From Theristus sp. LFF4_11 (lineage: Eukaryota; Nematoda; Chromadorea; Monhysterida; Xyalidae): a stretch of DNA of 64,000 nucleotides. The stretch covers positions 1-64,000 of the forward strand of contig JASANC010001082.1 in the NCBI GenBank assembly GCA_030248135.1, read 5' to 3'. This document shows, in pieces, positions 52,740-64,000 of the stretch. The notes under the pieces are model-generated. The model saw only the letters and a program-made list of their open reading frames with translations. It was not told the origin of the DNA and did no database searches. Numbering within the stretch: position 1 is the first letter of the stretch; each line of letters opens with the position of its first letter. Both the position numbers and the translations under genes were made by a program.

Positions 52740-54270
52740 CTAAACCCCGGACAACTCAGGTTTTTCATTTTTCGTTTTTTAGGCCATTTCGTGTATGCTA
52801 TTTCTACGGCCGATTCGCCCGAAATCGTCACGATTCAGTATCCAGAGTTGCTCACATAAAAAACTAACCCAAAATCCGTGATAAGTGCATTGAATTTCCA
52901 TGGAAAACGCCGTTTTCTTGTTTTTCATTTCTGGACCGATTTCGTTAAAGTCCACGGCCGATTCGCCCGAAATCGTTACGATTCGGAATCTAGAGTTGCC
53001 CACATGAATAAACTAACACAAAATCCGTGATCAGCGCATTGAATTACCCTGGAAAACACCCTTTTCTTATTTTTCGTTTCTGGACCGATTTCGCCGATTT
53101 CCACGGCCGATTCGCCCGAAATCGTCACGATTCAGCATCGAGAGTAGTTCACGTAAGAAAACTAACCCAATATCCGTGATCAGCGCATTGAATTACCCTG
53201 GAAAACACCCTTTTCTTGTTTTTCGTTTCTGGACCGATTTCACCGATTTCCACGGCCGATTCGCCCGACATCGTCACGATTCGACATCTAGAGTTGCTCA
53301 CGTAAGAAAACTAACCCAAAATTTGTGATCAGCGCATTGAATTACCCTGGAAAACACCCTTTTCTTGTTTTTCGTTTCTGGACCAATTTCGCCAATTTCG
53401 ACGGCCGATTCGCCCGAAATCGTCACGATTCAGTATCTAGAGTTGCATACGTAAGAAAACTAACCCAAAATCCGTGATCAGCGCATTGAATCACCCTGGA
53501 AAACACCCTTTTCTTGTTTTTCGTTTCTGGACCGATTTCGCCAATTTCGACGGCCGATTCGCCCGAAATCGTCACGATTCGGTATCTAGAGTTGCTCACA
53601 TAAGAAACTAACCCAAAATCCGTGATCAGCGCATTGAATTACACTGGAAAACATAGTTTTCTTGTTTTTCATTTCTGGACCGATTTCGCCGATTTCCACG
53701 GCCGATTCGCCGGAAATCGTCACGATTCAGCATCTAGAGTTGCTCACGTAAGAAAACTAACCCAAAATCCGTGATCAGCGCATTGAATTACCTTGGAAAT
53801 CACCCTTTTCTTGTTTTTCGTTTCTGGACCGATTTCGTCAATTTACACGGCCGATTCGCCCGAAATCGTCACGATTCAGCATCTAGAGTTGCTCACGTAA
53901 GAAAACTAACCCAATATCCGTGATCAGCGCATTGAATTACCCTGGAAAACACCCTTTTCTTGTTTTTCGTTTCTGGACCGATTTCGCCAATTTCCACGGC
54001 CGATTCGCCCGAAATCGTCACGATTCAGCATCTAGAGTTGCTCACATAAAAAAGCTAACCCAAAATTCGTGATCAGCGCATTGAATAACCCTGGAAAACA
54101 CCCTTTTCTTGTTTTTCGTTTCTGGACCGATTTCGCCAATTTCCACGGCCGATTCGCCCGAAATCGTCACGATTCAACATCTAGAGTTGCTCACGTAAGA
54201 AAACTAACCCAAAATTCGTGATCAGCGCATAGAATTCCTACGGACTAGACCTTTTCCTATTTTCGGTTTT
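52740..54270. repeat. 149-bp tandem satellite, ten units
   Basis: The CGGCCGATTCGCC landmark recurs at 52808, 52955, 53104, 53253, 53402, 53551, 53699, 53848, 53997 and 54146, so spacing is 147-149 bp. Other conserved pieces are TTTCTGGACCGATTTCGCC, CTAGAGTTGCTCACGTAAG and CCGTGATCAGCGCATTGAAT. Inner units are the most alike. Confidence 0.95.
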
Positions 54271-54700
54271 TGGGGTTTTGGGGGGTGTATTTTTCGTAGT
54301 TCAGACAAAATTTGAAAGAGTGAAAAACTGATACCCAGTCAAAATGCTACGAACTTTCAAAAAATGCACAATTTTGACTCAAAAAAGTGCCCGGGCAAAA
54401 AAATAAACTAAATTTTCAGAATCTACAGATGAAATTGCCCCAGGAAACATTTTTGTTGAACTGTGAAAGCGTCCCAGCTAAAAATTGAAAGGGCGAACAC
54501 TTAAAACCAGGTGAAAACCCTCCGAACTTTTAAAAATGCCCAATTTTTTACCCAAAAACAGGGTCTGGGTAAAAAATTAACCCAATTTTCAAAATCTCCG
54601 GATGGAATTACCCCAGGGAACATTTTTGTTCGACTGTGAAAGTGTTGCAGGTAAAAATTGAAAGGGCGAACACATGTTGATTACATATCTGAAAAAAAAT
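54271..54700. repeat. Diverged two-copy repeat beside the satellite
   Basis: The segments at about 54345-54495 and 54515-54670 share CCTCCGAACTTT/GCTACGAACTTT, AAAATGCNCAATTTT, ATTTTCANAATCTNCNGATG and GAAAGGGCGAACAC. The unit is about 165-170 bp. Confidence 0.6.
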
Positions 54701-56755
54701 ACAAAGAGAAAGAAGTAACACGATTTTCAGAATAGGTTTTTCGTGTCTACAGCGTATGAAAAGTTGTCCGATAAAATTTTTTTCGCGGCTCCAAGCACAA
54801 CTTTGGGTGTTCGTTTCGTGTGCACAGAACCAAGTTTGTGGCTTATACTATGCTCGCTGCAGGGCAGCGAGAAAGTTTGAAAAACGCGCGCGAGGGGAAA
54901 ACGGCTCATATTATGCGTGATGCGCTCTCCGCTCGCTGCGCTCGCTCGCGCATCCGCATGATTAACTATATGTTTTTCATTTACTTAAAATAAAATAAAA
55001 ATAATAATTTTTTTCTATTGAAATGAAAAAGCGAATAAATTGTTTTTTTTTTGATTAAAAAGAACAAATAGCATTTTTTCTGCCTGAATTCAACCAGCTA
55101 TTTGCGTCTTTTAATGACTGCGTTTTGCCATTTTGACTTTCATTTTAGACTCAGAATCATTTATTATCTATTTATCTATTATGAATGTCACTGAAGATTT
55201 GTGAGCGTTTACAAAAATTTTTTACAAACTAAACTTTTTTAAATTTAATCATGAAGTGTTCTCCCCGGGTGTAACGATCACGATCACTTTGGACCTCCAA
55301 CGCTCCGAATCCTCCGGCCTCGAACGCTGATGTGAAGATCCAAGCGCCCGGAACTGTCCTGCGTTTACGGTAGTTTTGCATATTTTTTTGTTAAATCGCA
55401 TCTTCCAAAAAATCAACAGCAACAATTGAATCATAGTCCGTATTAACAATTTTTAACCGTTTATGTTGCTTCATTTAAAAACATTAATTGTTGGTACCAA
55501 GCGATGAGAAATGCGCATCAACGCATTTCTCAAGCGCTCCAAAATCATCGTAAAGAATTTCTATTAAACGGGCATGTTTGACTTTTAATGCAACGTTAAT
55601 AGAACGCGTTTGCATTTATCGCATCAGCTGATTTAACACAGATATTGTCGGATTTCGTGGTCGGATGCGTTTTCAAGGAAACGCATTAACAGGAAAGTTT
55701 CTTATCTATTTTATCATGAAGTTTGAGTTTCCTGTGTTGTTGAGATGGGCCGGTTATAGGTGGGCCGGCAATTGCAATAAGTGGGACGCAAATGAACGGG
55801 GCCGCTAACAGGTGTGTCGGTAATGTGTGCGCCGGAAGTGGCTGGGCAGGAACTGCTGGGACGCTAATCTGTTTGTTCCGAAAATAACGGGACGCAAATA
55901 AACACGCCTGATTTTTGTTGCGTGAGATACTAGAGATGCTTGGAGAGCTCGCGAGACCATGCTTGGAATATGTTGTCTTTACAGCGTGAAATGTCATAGC
56001 ATATCTGGTGTGTAATTTTGTTGAATGCTCTGAAGATCCCGCATGAGCTCTTTCAACACGACATGCACAGCCACTGCATTTTTTTTTGTTTGATGAGCAT
56101 GGTTTTGAAATTGTCAATCATTTTAGTTCTGAAAAACACAGATACTAAATACATACAAGGGTAGCATGCATATGCGGCTTGGACGCACACACGTATAAAC
56201 GGCAGTTGACACATACTTTTCGGCCAACTTTTTAACACAAACGTGCCGCACAGAAAGATAAGTTTTACTGTTTTAATTTTTGTTGCATTTGCTACAAACC
56301 ACTGGTTAAATTTATGTCATAAGAGAAAACAATATTTTTGCAAGATGTTGTCTGACAATTTCCAAACTATGCTTATCAAACTCGTACTTTGACACTAACT
56401 GTTTTATGCACGGCTACACCTGGGAACGTTCCTGATTGAACCAGCTTTAATTGTTTTTCCCGCATGTATGACAACGTTTGCATAAAATTGTTTTCTCAGT
56501 GTGACCTTATGATATATTTGTAACTACCACTTTGTTTGGTGACTACTTTAAACTTTTCAAGTTGTGCTGCCATTAATCCGCTGCTCACGTTCCCGAATAT
56601 TAAGATAAGCAGTTTTAAAATTTAAAAATACAGTTACCTATTTCAACTTCAAGTAAAGATTTCGAAGAGGTTACCAAAATCTTCTGAATGGTAAAAAATG
56701 TGATTGCCAGTGGAAATATAATTTCACCTGCATCTACAATTGCAGGTAACCAAAA
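54701..56755. other. Intergenic/5' region of TSP1 paralogue B, no gene seen
   Basis: AT-rich DNA with a CGCTCGCTGCGCTCGCTCGC patch near 54930. Around 55745-55910 are loosely repeated GTGGGCCGG/GGGACGCAAAT phrases that keep a minus-strand frame open (55686-56117) without family resemblance. The missing signal-peptide exon of paralogue B may be in this stretch. Confidence 0.4.
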
Positions 56756-56817
56756 AAATTGGCGAATGAAGTAATCAAACCAACCAAGTTGATCACAACT
56801 TCAATCCATTGTTTCAG

Positions 56818-59800
56818 AGCAGAATGGTACGGACAGCACAATCCATGGCACGTTGCGCAACCGTTACGAAATAAACGTTCGATTCGTGCAAAACGTTCCA
56901 CATCAACTGACAGAATCGTCCATTCAACGCCATCATCAGAAGATATTCAAGCAAAAATTGACAGAATTAGACGAACATTTATGAAGGCCACAATCGCCCG
57001 TCTCGGATCTGCGTACATGTCAAATAGAGCAAAAATGTTTGACAGCAGCTATCAGCAAAATCCGTCGCATGACACAAGTAACACATTTTTGTTTCGTAAT
57101 GCCTCCACTCGGTTGAATCAATCACGTGGTCGCCGCGAACAACTTACTCCTTTGCACCAAAAAATATTGGAAACCCTCCAAAAATTTGGCGCAAAAGTAA
57201 TTGGATTGAGCAGCGATCCCAAGTACAACGAATCATCCAGCGAAGATCCACACGTGACCACAGAAGATTTTGAAAACAATTTTTCACGCAATACAAGTGG
57301 CAATACATCCGAAATGACGTCACGCTTACGCAACAAGGCCACTAATATATTGCAGACATTTTCTCAAAACCTTTTAATGCAACAAACGCTCAGCCCAATA
57401 ACAGCTCAGCCCTCGGTAACGACCACAAGTGTTACCACTGAACCTACCACATTGGCAGCTCTTTTCTTAGCCAATAATGTGAACGCTCATTTGAATTATA
57501 CTACAAGCCCTCCAAACGAAACGCATACTTTCCGGACTACTGACAAGCCAGAGATATTTGTTGAGAACTCAAAAGATTTTGAGCACGCGCATAAACTGCG
57601 TGATAACCACACTCCAATACCTCCGCTCCACTTATTAACTGGAATACGAAGACCGAGTCTACATTCGCCAGCATCTTTTGAAAATTGGAAGGAATCATTT
57701 TTCTCACAGCAAAGCGAAGAGTTACATGGTCAGTTTTTGAAGCGCGAATCAGCTGAGCGGATCGCTAGCACTATTGATTTTCCTCAACCAGAAACATCAG
57801 TTGAACCAACTCAGTATCCTGTTCTTCCTGCGATTGTTCATAGATTTACAGCTGCATCAATCGAACAAGATGACAGCAGTGAGGAACAACCGTCTGAGGA
57901 CTACTGGCCTATATTTAGCACTGTTACGCCTAGTACTCGGAAACAAACTGAACACACCAATCCACCAGAAACTCAAAGCGAAATGAAACCCAAAGTTCGT
58001 CAGCCCGTTTATTATCCACAACGTTTAGAAGAAACAAAAAGTAGCAATAATAACAACAAGACACCATCAATTGATGTTCAAAGTGAACCACACACTGAGA
58101 GGAGACACGGTGAAGAAGAAATTAGCACACGTGACAGTGAACTATTGGTTCCATCAACGGAAACGCCAAAAATCGGTGGTGCTTTTCATGCGCAACAGCA
58201 AACACAAACCACTAACAATCAAATTCAAATTCACGATTTACATCAAGCAACTACTAGAGAGCCCCAAAAAAGACGCCGGAAACAAAGAGGGCGTGGATCG
58301 AATGGACAGTTGCGTCGTCGGCGTAGACAACGATTTCGTGTTCATGAAAGCGAACACGACCGGCCACAGCCATTCAATTTCCCAACAATACCAATTCAAC
58401 CAACTGATGAAGAAGTACAACGTTCAAAAGAAAAATCTTACGAACGTACTAACACTACCTCAAGAGCAACGCAAACGATAACGCCGCAAATCCCACCGGA
58501 TTTCTCAATTTTCACACAAAATGGTGATTCACAACAAGCAACTGAGCACGATGATTATGACCGAAATTCTTTTTATAGGCCAAACTACTCTACAGCTGCG
58601 GATACACAGGACTATGTTCATATTCCTGCAAGGCATACAAAACCTATGCAGGAAGAATCAACGAAGGAGCTTGCCGGTTCACACACAGATAACCTGCCAG
58701 TTGTAGGTCATTTAAAACATTCGCAGGAAGACTCTTATGAACGTCGCTTTTCCAACAAAAAACATCCTACACGGGATAATCAAGACCAGCGGCATGTTCA
58801 ACGGCAAACAGATTATTTGAACTCATCTGATCAGCTATCTGCAGAAGAGCGTGCTTTGACAGATTTTCATGTATTTGAGCCAGAACCTCATACAACTGTA
58901 AACAGAAAAAGAGATAATGAACAAGAATTTAATTTAAATAAAAATGATGAATACTTTGCAACAGAAACCAGATCACATGCGCCGCATGATTTACATGGCT
59001 TAAGAGCGGGAACGGAATGGACCCAACATCAAACCCCGGACAGTCGATACGGTTCCGAAGAAATTAGTTCAGAAAATAGAGAAGATTCAGTTGAATCTAA
59101 TCGATCACACTGGGAAAATTGGCTTGCCACAACATCAACACAAGCATCAACCTTACAGCAACAACGACAAACAACGCAATCTATTCAGCCAAATTACGAA
59201 AATTCCAACAGAGCATCGTATTCGAACGAGCGATTAAAATATCGTAAGATTAGTGGAGAAAGAATTATTAGACATGCCGACAGATATAGATACACCCAGA
59301 ATCAAGAAGCACGTTTTTCAAATGAAAAGATAAGTGATCCAAATGAATATCACAGTCGTAGCACACGAACACCATGGTATACACAAATACCAAATAGAAA
59401 CAACAGCCAAAAAGCGCTGTTTCCCGAGCATCAAGAAACAGTCACGCATGCGCCACAGTTGGAGACTTTTAACAATAATAACTGGGCGAACGAATACCAA
59501 TGGCCTGATATACAGACTGAACGCTCAACAAGCAACATGCGGTCATCTGCTAAAGACAACTCTTTTGAACGTTTCGAAAGTGATCAACAGCCCTTTCCGG
59601 TACCAGCTGATGAGGAAAGAAATGAATATTTCGGATCATCAGAGTCATTAAAATACAATCGAGATCATAACTTAGAACTAGATGAAAGACTTACAAATCA
59701 GTCTGATTTGTTTGAGCAACGTCCCGTCTTTGAGAATCCTCGCAACGAGTACTATTATACACCTGAAGACTACTATAGTGCGTACTCTTCTGAGCATTAT

Positions 59801-62142
59801 GACTCCGGCTCTCACTACGACTACCAGGAGAAACAATTTCGTTCCGAAGAAAATGTTAATAGCGAACGCAACCGCAGCGGTAATAATTCACGGCGTCAAA
59901 TAACGGATATTGTTGAAAGTCCAGAACAATTGGAAATCAGTCATGGCGAAAATTTTGCTTTGGGTGGGTCTTCCTTTGAACGTCAACATATTGAAAGAAC
60001 AACAGTCGAACCATTTCTAACAACTCACAAAGAATATATCCAACTAATTGGTCAACAGCAAAATCACCAACTTCGGGAAACCAGTGGCTCTGCAGAGCAT
60101 TGGGGATCGTGGACAGAACAGCGGCAAATTTCAAACGAAGAAGAACAACCCGGAGAAGCAGAAAAAGAACCAGATAGAACAATACGTGAAACAAATCAGA
60201 AACAACAGTGGACCAATCTTGTAACTACTAGCACTGAGCCAATCCGCTCAAGAACGCCGTGGTACAGTGAACCTCGCACCAGGTATACAACAAGAGAAAT
60301 CACAACCGAAGCACCAGAATATGCTGCGGAACCGTACTGGCCAGAAGATCCATCTGTGTTCTACGAATCAGACAATCGATCACCTAATCCAGTGGAAGTT
60401 ACTGTTAACCACAATGACTATTATGATTATGATCAACAGCAAACGGCACGACACAATGTCCAATCATCAAAGAATGAGCGGCACACTCCGGAGTGGCTTC
60501 CTCCGAAAGTTAACAACATTCACAGAGCTGCTAACCGCAATATTCAACAACACTTAGAGCAGCAAAAACCGCATTGGGTGCCAAGTTCAAATGTCCATTG
60601 GGCGCAACCAGCCGCGACAGATCCCCCAATTTCATTTGTAACTGGTCATAATTTTGACGGGTTCCGTGCACCAGAACCGTTTGAGGAGGCATCCACACCA
60701 ACGCCAAAGCCTTACGACCGTATGTGCTGTTCTGTTTAAAGTTTACAATTACCCTTTCGATTTCTGTTTTATTGTTTTTGAAATACACTGTGAAGTTCGC
60801 TGGTTGCGGTCGGTGCAGCGTTGCTTGTCAATGCGACGGACACAAGGCCGAGAACTCATAGACGTTTAAACGTTTCGCGTCAGAGTTTTTTTTGATGTTT
60901 TACAGCACTCGACTCACACTGGACACCATGGTCGGGTTGGTCGGTTTGCACACCGCAGAACGAGCAAGTTCGCGTGCGTGGCTGCATGCGCAGCGGCAAC
61001 AAACAGTGCACCGGCGGCACGCGGCAACAGTATCGGCCGTGCATTGACAGTCACTTCAATCAGCTGATGCTCCGGGGCGCTGCTGCGTCGAACATCGAGC
61101 ACCTGCCAGGAGCACAGGTTGCCGAGCAACCAATGCAAATTAAACAGGTAGTTGATCCGACCGCAACTGTCTTTCCACACTTGGAGGAACACGACCCGCA
61201 CGTCGACGACCGCCCGCGCGCCTGGGAACAAAACCACTCGAACAGACATAACCCCTTCAAGCGTCGTCGCGAGCGAATGAATGAGCTCCAGCGAGAGCAG
61301 CTCGACTTCTTCACTTCACCGGTTAGGACTTTTTGTATTTAGTTGCATGTTGCAACGAGGAATAGTTTTCCCCACACAATTGTAAGCGCCGTCAGGTATA
61401 TCATGCCAGAACAAGTCGATTACCAAAAAGGGATGATTACCGTATTACCTCTATTAACCCCCCCCCCAAAATTAACCCCCCCCCAAAAATAAACCCCCAC
61501 CCCCTCGACAAGTTTCCAAATAATCCCCCCCCCCCAAAATAATCCCCCATGGGGGATTATTGAAACCTGTTTGAAACACATACCCAGCGAATTCAGTGGC
61601 TGGTTGCAGTGAAAATGATGAAATTGTGCTACCAAAGGCCCCAAATGGATGAGTTAATGGTAATTTCATTACAAAAGGCTGTTGTAAAAGGAAATTTCTA
61701 TGTAGAGCAGAAGTTTCTGCGACTTCCTTCCTGCCATGGAAGGTATTTTTGCCAGTTTGCCCACTCCTAAAAATGGTTTCCAAATAAACCCCCCCCCAAA
61801 AATAAAGCCCCCCCCCAAAATAAACCCCCACCCCCAGAAGTCGCTGAAGAAATAAACCCCCATGGGGGTTTATTAGAGGTAATACGGTAGTAGAATAATT
61901 TGTTCAACTTAATTAGTTTTATTCTTTGTCGTGGGCTAAAGGTGATTTCTGTTAAACTTCAGACTTACGCACCTCCACCGGAAACGCGCTATATCACCGT
62001 GCTCGCCACGCCACTGCCAACGACAACATCGCCGCTCAGTTATTGGGCGACTTGGGACCAATTTCGGTATCGTCAGCATCAACAATATCGAGATCGATTC
62101 GAGCCAGTAACTATTGATTATGCGAGTCTGGTAAAGAACTGA
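56818..62142 (+). CDS. Large disordered protein with one TSP1 domain (paralogue B), N-terminus not found
   Basis: Three exons: 56818-60719 (acceptor TGTTTCAG), 60906-61321 and 61963-62142. The first encodes about 1,300 residues rich in Glu, Gln, Asn, Ser, Thr, Tyr and Arg, disordered, with a strong basic cluster (KRRRKQRGRG...LRRRRRQRFR), which could bind glycosaminoglycan or be cleaved, and several EHYDSGSHYDY-like acidic-tyrosine stretches. The second carries TSP1 (HWTPWSGWSVC...VRGCM...CTGGT...RPC) and DDRPRAWEQNHSNRHNPF. The third encodes TYAPPP, SYWATWDQFRYRQHQQ and TIDYASLVKN, then TGA. CTG|GTAAAG just before the stop is a good donor, so further exons are possible. Exon phases (1, 0) equal those of paralogue A. 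Confidence 0.75.
60906..61321 (+). CDS. TSP1-domain exon of paralogue B
   Basis: The acceptor TTTTACAG is met in phase 1. It encodes HWTPWSGWSVCTPQNEQVRV, RGCMRSGNKQC and RQQYRPCID. The linker ends HNPFKRRRERMNELQREQLD and FFTSP at CCG|GTTAGG. Four Cys and the WxxW motif are at the same positions as in paralogue A. The following intron (61322-61962) contains a poly-C MITE. Confidence 0.8.
61440..61887. mobile_element. Poly-C palindromic MITE, copy 3 (intronic in paralogue B)
   Basis: CCGTATTACCTC / GAGGTAATACGG ends with TA at 61438-61439 and 61888-61889. The core is nearly identical to the 11126 copy (TTGTGCTACCAAAGGCCCCA). Confidence 0.85.
61963..62142 (+). CDS. YWATW C-terminal exon of paralogue B
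   Basis: The acceptor AAACTTCAG leads in phase 0 to TYAPPPETRYITVLATPLPT, TTSPLSYWATWDQF, RYRQHQQYRDRF and EPVTIDYASLVKN, then a stop. The YWATW...(R/Y)RxRF...(V/I)DY core aligns with 50872-51077. Confidence 0.75.
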   Translation, partial: TYAPPPETRYITVLATPLPTTTSPLSYWATWDQFRYRQHQQYRDRFEPVTIDYASLVKN

Positions 62143-63276
62143 TCAATACGGTCATTTAAAGAGGTTCAACAGAAGGTGGATTTCAGGTTTCGGTGAGACG
62201 AAGAACACAAGAACATAATTTTTCCATGACATTTGGTTGCGTATTTGTTACCGTTGTATTTCGCAGACCTTTGTAGCATTTTAGTGTAAGGTTGTAAAAA
62301 CAGTTATCTTTGTTACAACGTTGATCGCAGCAATGTGTAAACTGTGTGTTTTATTACCATGGCGTTTTTCACTCTTTGTTTGTCCTGCGTGCTGTCATAC
62401 CTATATAATGTGAATAATTAGAAAAAGCCTATCGCTTTCACTTGACTGGTAAATTTTGAAAAGTTTAGTTTTTGTTTACTCTTCTATTAACTTCGCGGTT
62501 CCTACTCACTGACATAATGCAGTTCCCGCTTCCGGTGTGGCTTTTTTGTGTTCGCTCAACCCTGTGATCATTCCATCGCCTGTGCAATTACAGCAGTCAT
62601 ACGATTTGTCTCATGTTTTTGCCGTTCATTTTGGCACTTATTTTTAGTTATAAAATGGTAACATGGTAACTGCGTTAACACTCTTAACACTCTATCATGG
62701 AGAAACACTCTAAACTTCATACACTGACAGATGACCAATTGAACAGTTGAACAGTTGAACTTTAGTTGAACTTGAAACGCTCAAACCCGGACATAATTTG
62801 ATGATCTATTAGTAAAATTGGGTATGGAGCTGGAAATGTGTGTAAAACTATTACAAGACCTTCAGTTGCCAATTCAACAAAGAACCGTTTGTACAAAAAT
62901 GTTTCTAAAACCCAAACTTTCTGATACATGAACACAAGTGTAATGACGAACGTCAAAAAGGGCACGGCACGTATGTAGGGTATAGTATGGCCGAATAAAC
63001 AAGGCACTCCTGTATTTCGCAATCAAGACGAAACCAGTGACAAACTGGGAGCTGCGATTTTTTTAAAGCCGGATTTTTTCCTATCTTATATGCAAGGTAT
63101 AGAAAGAATGAACAGAGTACGAAGAAGAAGATCCAAGTAAAGACGTCAATTTTGACACACAGTTGGGTCTCTAAAGTGCCTTTTCTTTCATTCAAGTTTC
63201 GGGCGCTCCTTGCAACCTTGAAAAAAGTATATGTATATACCATCGACCATACCGTATGTTTCGCTTTGCCATATTA
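62143..63276. other. Downstream spacer with a diverged repeat
   Basis: No exon was recognised apart from a possible microexon after GGATTTCAG at about 62188. The stretch 62985-63235 (TGGCCGAATAAACAAGGCAC...TTTCATTCAAGTTTCGGGCG) is a diverged copy of the core of the 51634-52674 element. Confidence 0.5.
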
Positions 63277-63395
63277 CCGTATTACCTCCAATAAACCCCC
63301 ATGGCGGATTAATACGTCAGCGACTTTTAGGGGTGGGGGTTTATTGGTGGGGGGTGGGGATTATTGGTGGGGGGGGTTTAATGGGGGTAATACGG
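63277..63395. mobile_element. Poly-C palindromic MITE, copy 4 (internally deleted, 119 bp)
   Basis: It has the same CCGTATTACCTCCAATAAAC start and GGGGGTAATACGG end with TA at 63275-63276 and 63396-63397. It lacks about 340 bp of the unique core, keeping mainly the G-run end. Confidence 0.8.
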
Positions 63396-63399
63396 TATG

Positions 63400-64000
63400 T
63401 ATAATATGCTTGTCTTGCAAAGTTTAACAGTCGACGCGCATTTTTTTCATGTTGTTTGACGCTGGCGAGTGTTGCTTGCAACTCATATCAGCTCGGCGTT
63501 GCGCCCGAGAGCTGCATGGCGGTCATATGGCTGTTTTTTCCGGAGCGCTCCGAGACAAATGGTACGCGTTTAGCGCCGCTGTTAGGTGGAAGCTAAGGAG
63601 TACACACACCAAGGAGCACAGTTTCTGACGGAGGTGCGCACCATCACAGTGGTTGCACAGTGTTGCGGAGTTGCACAGTAGTCGAATAATATACTTTTTA
63701 GATTGTGGCTCATGGAAGGCGGTTTGAATTGTTTGTGAGCGGCGGTTTCTCAACACGATTTCACATGTTTGTGATTGTCAGTGGAGACATTTTGCTCCTC
63801 ATAACATCGTTTTCTTTAGAACCACAAAAAAACGTTTTTTTCTATACCACGTTGAGACCCACGCAGTAGTAGAAACGCAACGTACTGACTTTCTGGGTGC
63901 AGGTTCTTTCTAAAACAGAGGTTTACACATGTAAGGTACACAGGTTTAGTTTTTACAGAGTTCACTTAAAAAGTGACTGCAAAAAACTGAACACAAGTTG
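63400..64000. other. Right edge, no gene recognised
   Basis: Unique-looking sequence. The minus-strand frame 63756-63523 and others are open but lack recognisable features or convincing splice context. Confidence 0.4.

Noticed and set aside
55686..56117. 143-codon minus-strand frame
   Set aside because: Its middle follows loosely repeated GGGACGCAAAT/GGGCCGG phrases. It has no start or splice context and no domain.
1..64000. tRNA or rRNA genes
   Set aside because: I looked for tRNA box A/B pairs and conserved rRNA blocks by eye and found nothing convincing. A tRNAscan/Infernal run would be decisive.

Overview
The window reads as a transposon-rich nematode nuclear genome segment. Genes are split into many short exons with TTTCAG-type 3' splice sites. 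The proteins are animal-type: an MFSD12-like transporter, an insulin-like peptide with the LCPPGG B-chain seen in nematode INS-17/INS-18-type peptides, and thrombospondin type 1 (TSP1) modules. Much of the spacer is DNA transposons, MITEs, foldback elements and satellites. I could not identify the species. All family assignments rest on motifs read by eye.

Layout. 1-1.5 kb: truncated hAT-like element. 1.5-3.1 kb: purine-rich minisatellite. 3.2-15.0 kb (+): about 22 exons of one large gene (5' end outside the window), mostly disordered, ending in a helical segment with a weak katanin p80 con80-like pattern. Its introns hold a complete hAT element (8-bp target duplication), a (GTGA)n tract starting at a splice donor, a poly-C MITE and a mariner derivative. 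15.3-17.5 kb: two more mariner derivatives. 17.7-31.25 kb (-): MFSD12-like transporter, convergent with the first gene; one 9.3-kb intron holds a palindromic element and five head-to-tail Helitron-like units. 31.3-40.7 kb: G-run/A-T-run repeats, a roughly 1.65-kb hairpin, small MITEs and no convincing gene. 40.7-46.25 kb (+): a complete three-exon insulin-like peptide gene whose B-chain and A-chain exons are separated by a 3.9-kb nested transposon. 46.5-46.75 kb (-): two possible terminal exons of an unknown gene. 48.4-51.6 and 56.8-62.1 kb (+): two tandem paralogues encoding mucin-like/disordered proteins with one TSP1 domain and a shared YWATW C-terminal module, separated by a 149-bp satellite. 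62.1-64 kb: repeats and spacer.

How it fits together. The two TSP1 genes have the same exon order and intron phases, so they look like a tandem duplication. The insulin-like gene joins in frame across all three exons (504 nt, 167 residues), so it looks intact despite the insertion. Recognisable transposon copies lie in introns or spacer; I saw none inside a well-supported exon.

Limits: exon joins come from splice signals and reading phase only. The 5' end of the large gene, transmembrane helices 7-8 and 12 of the transporter, and the N-terminus of the second TSP1 gene were not found.
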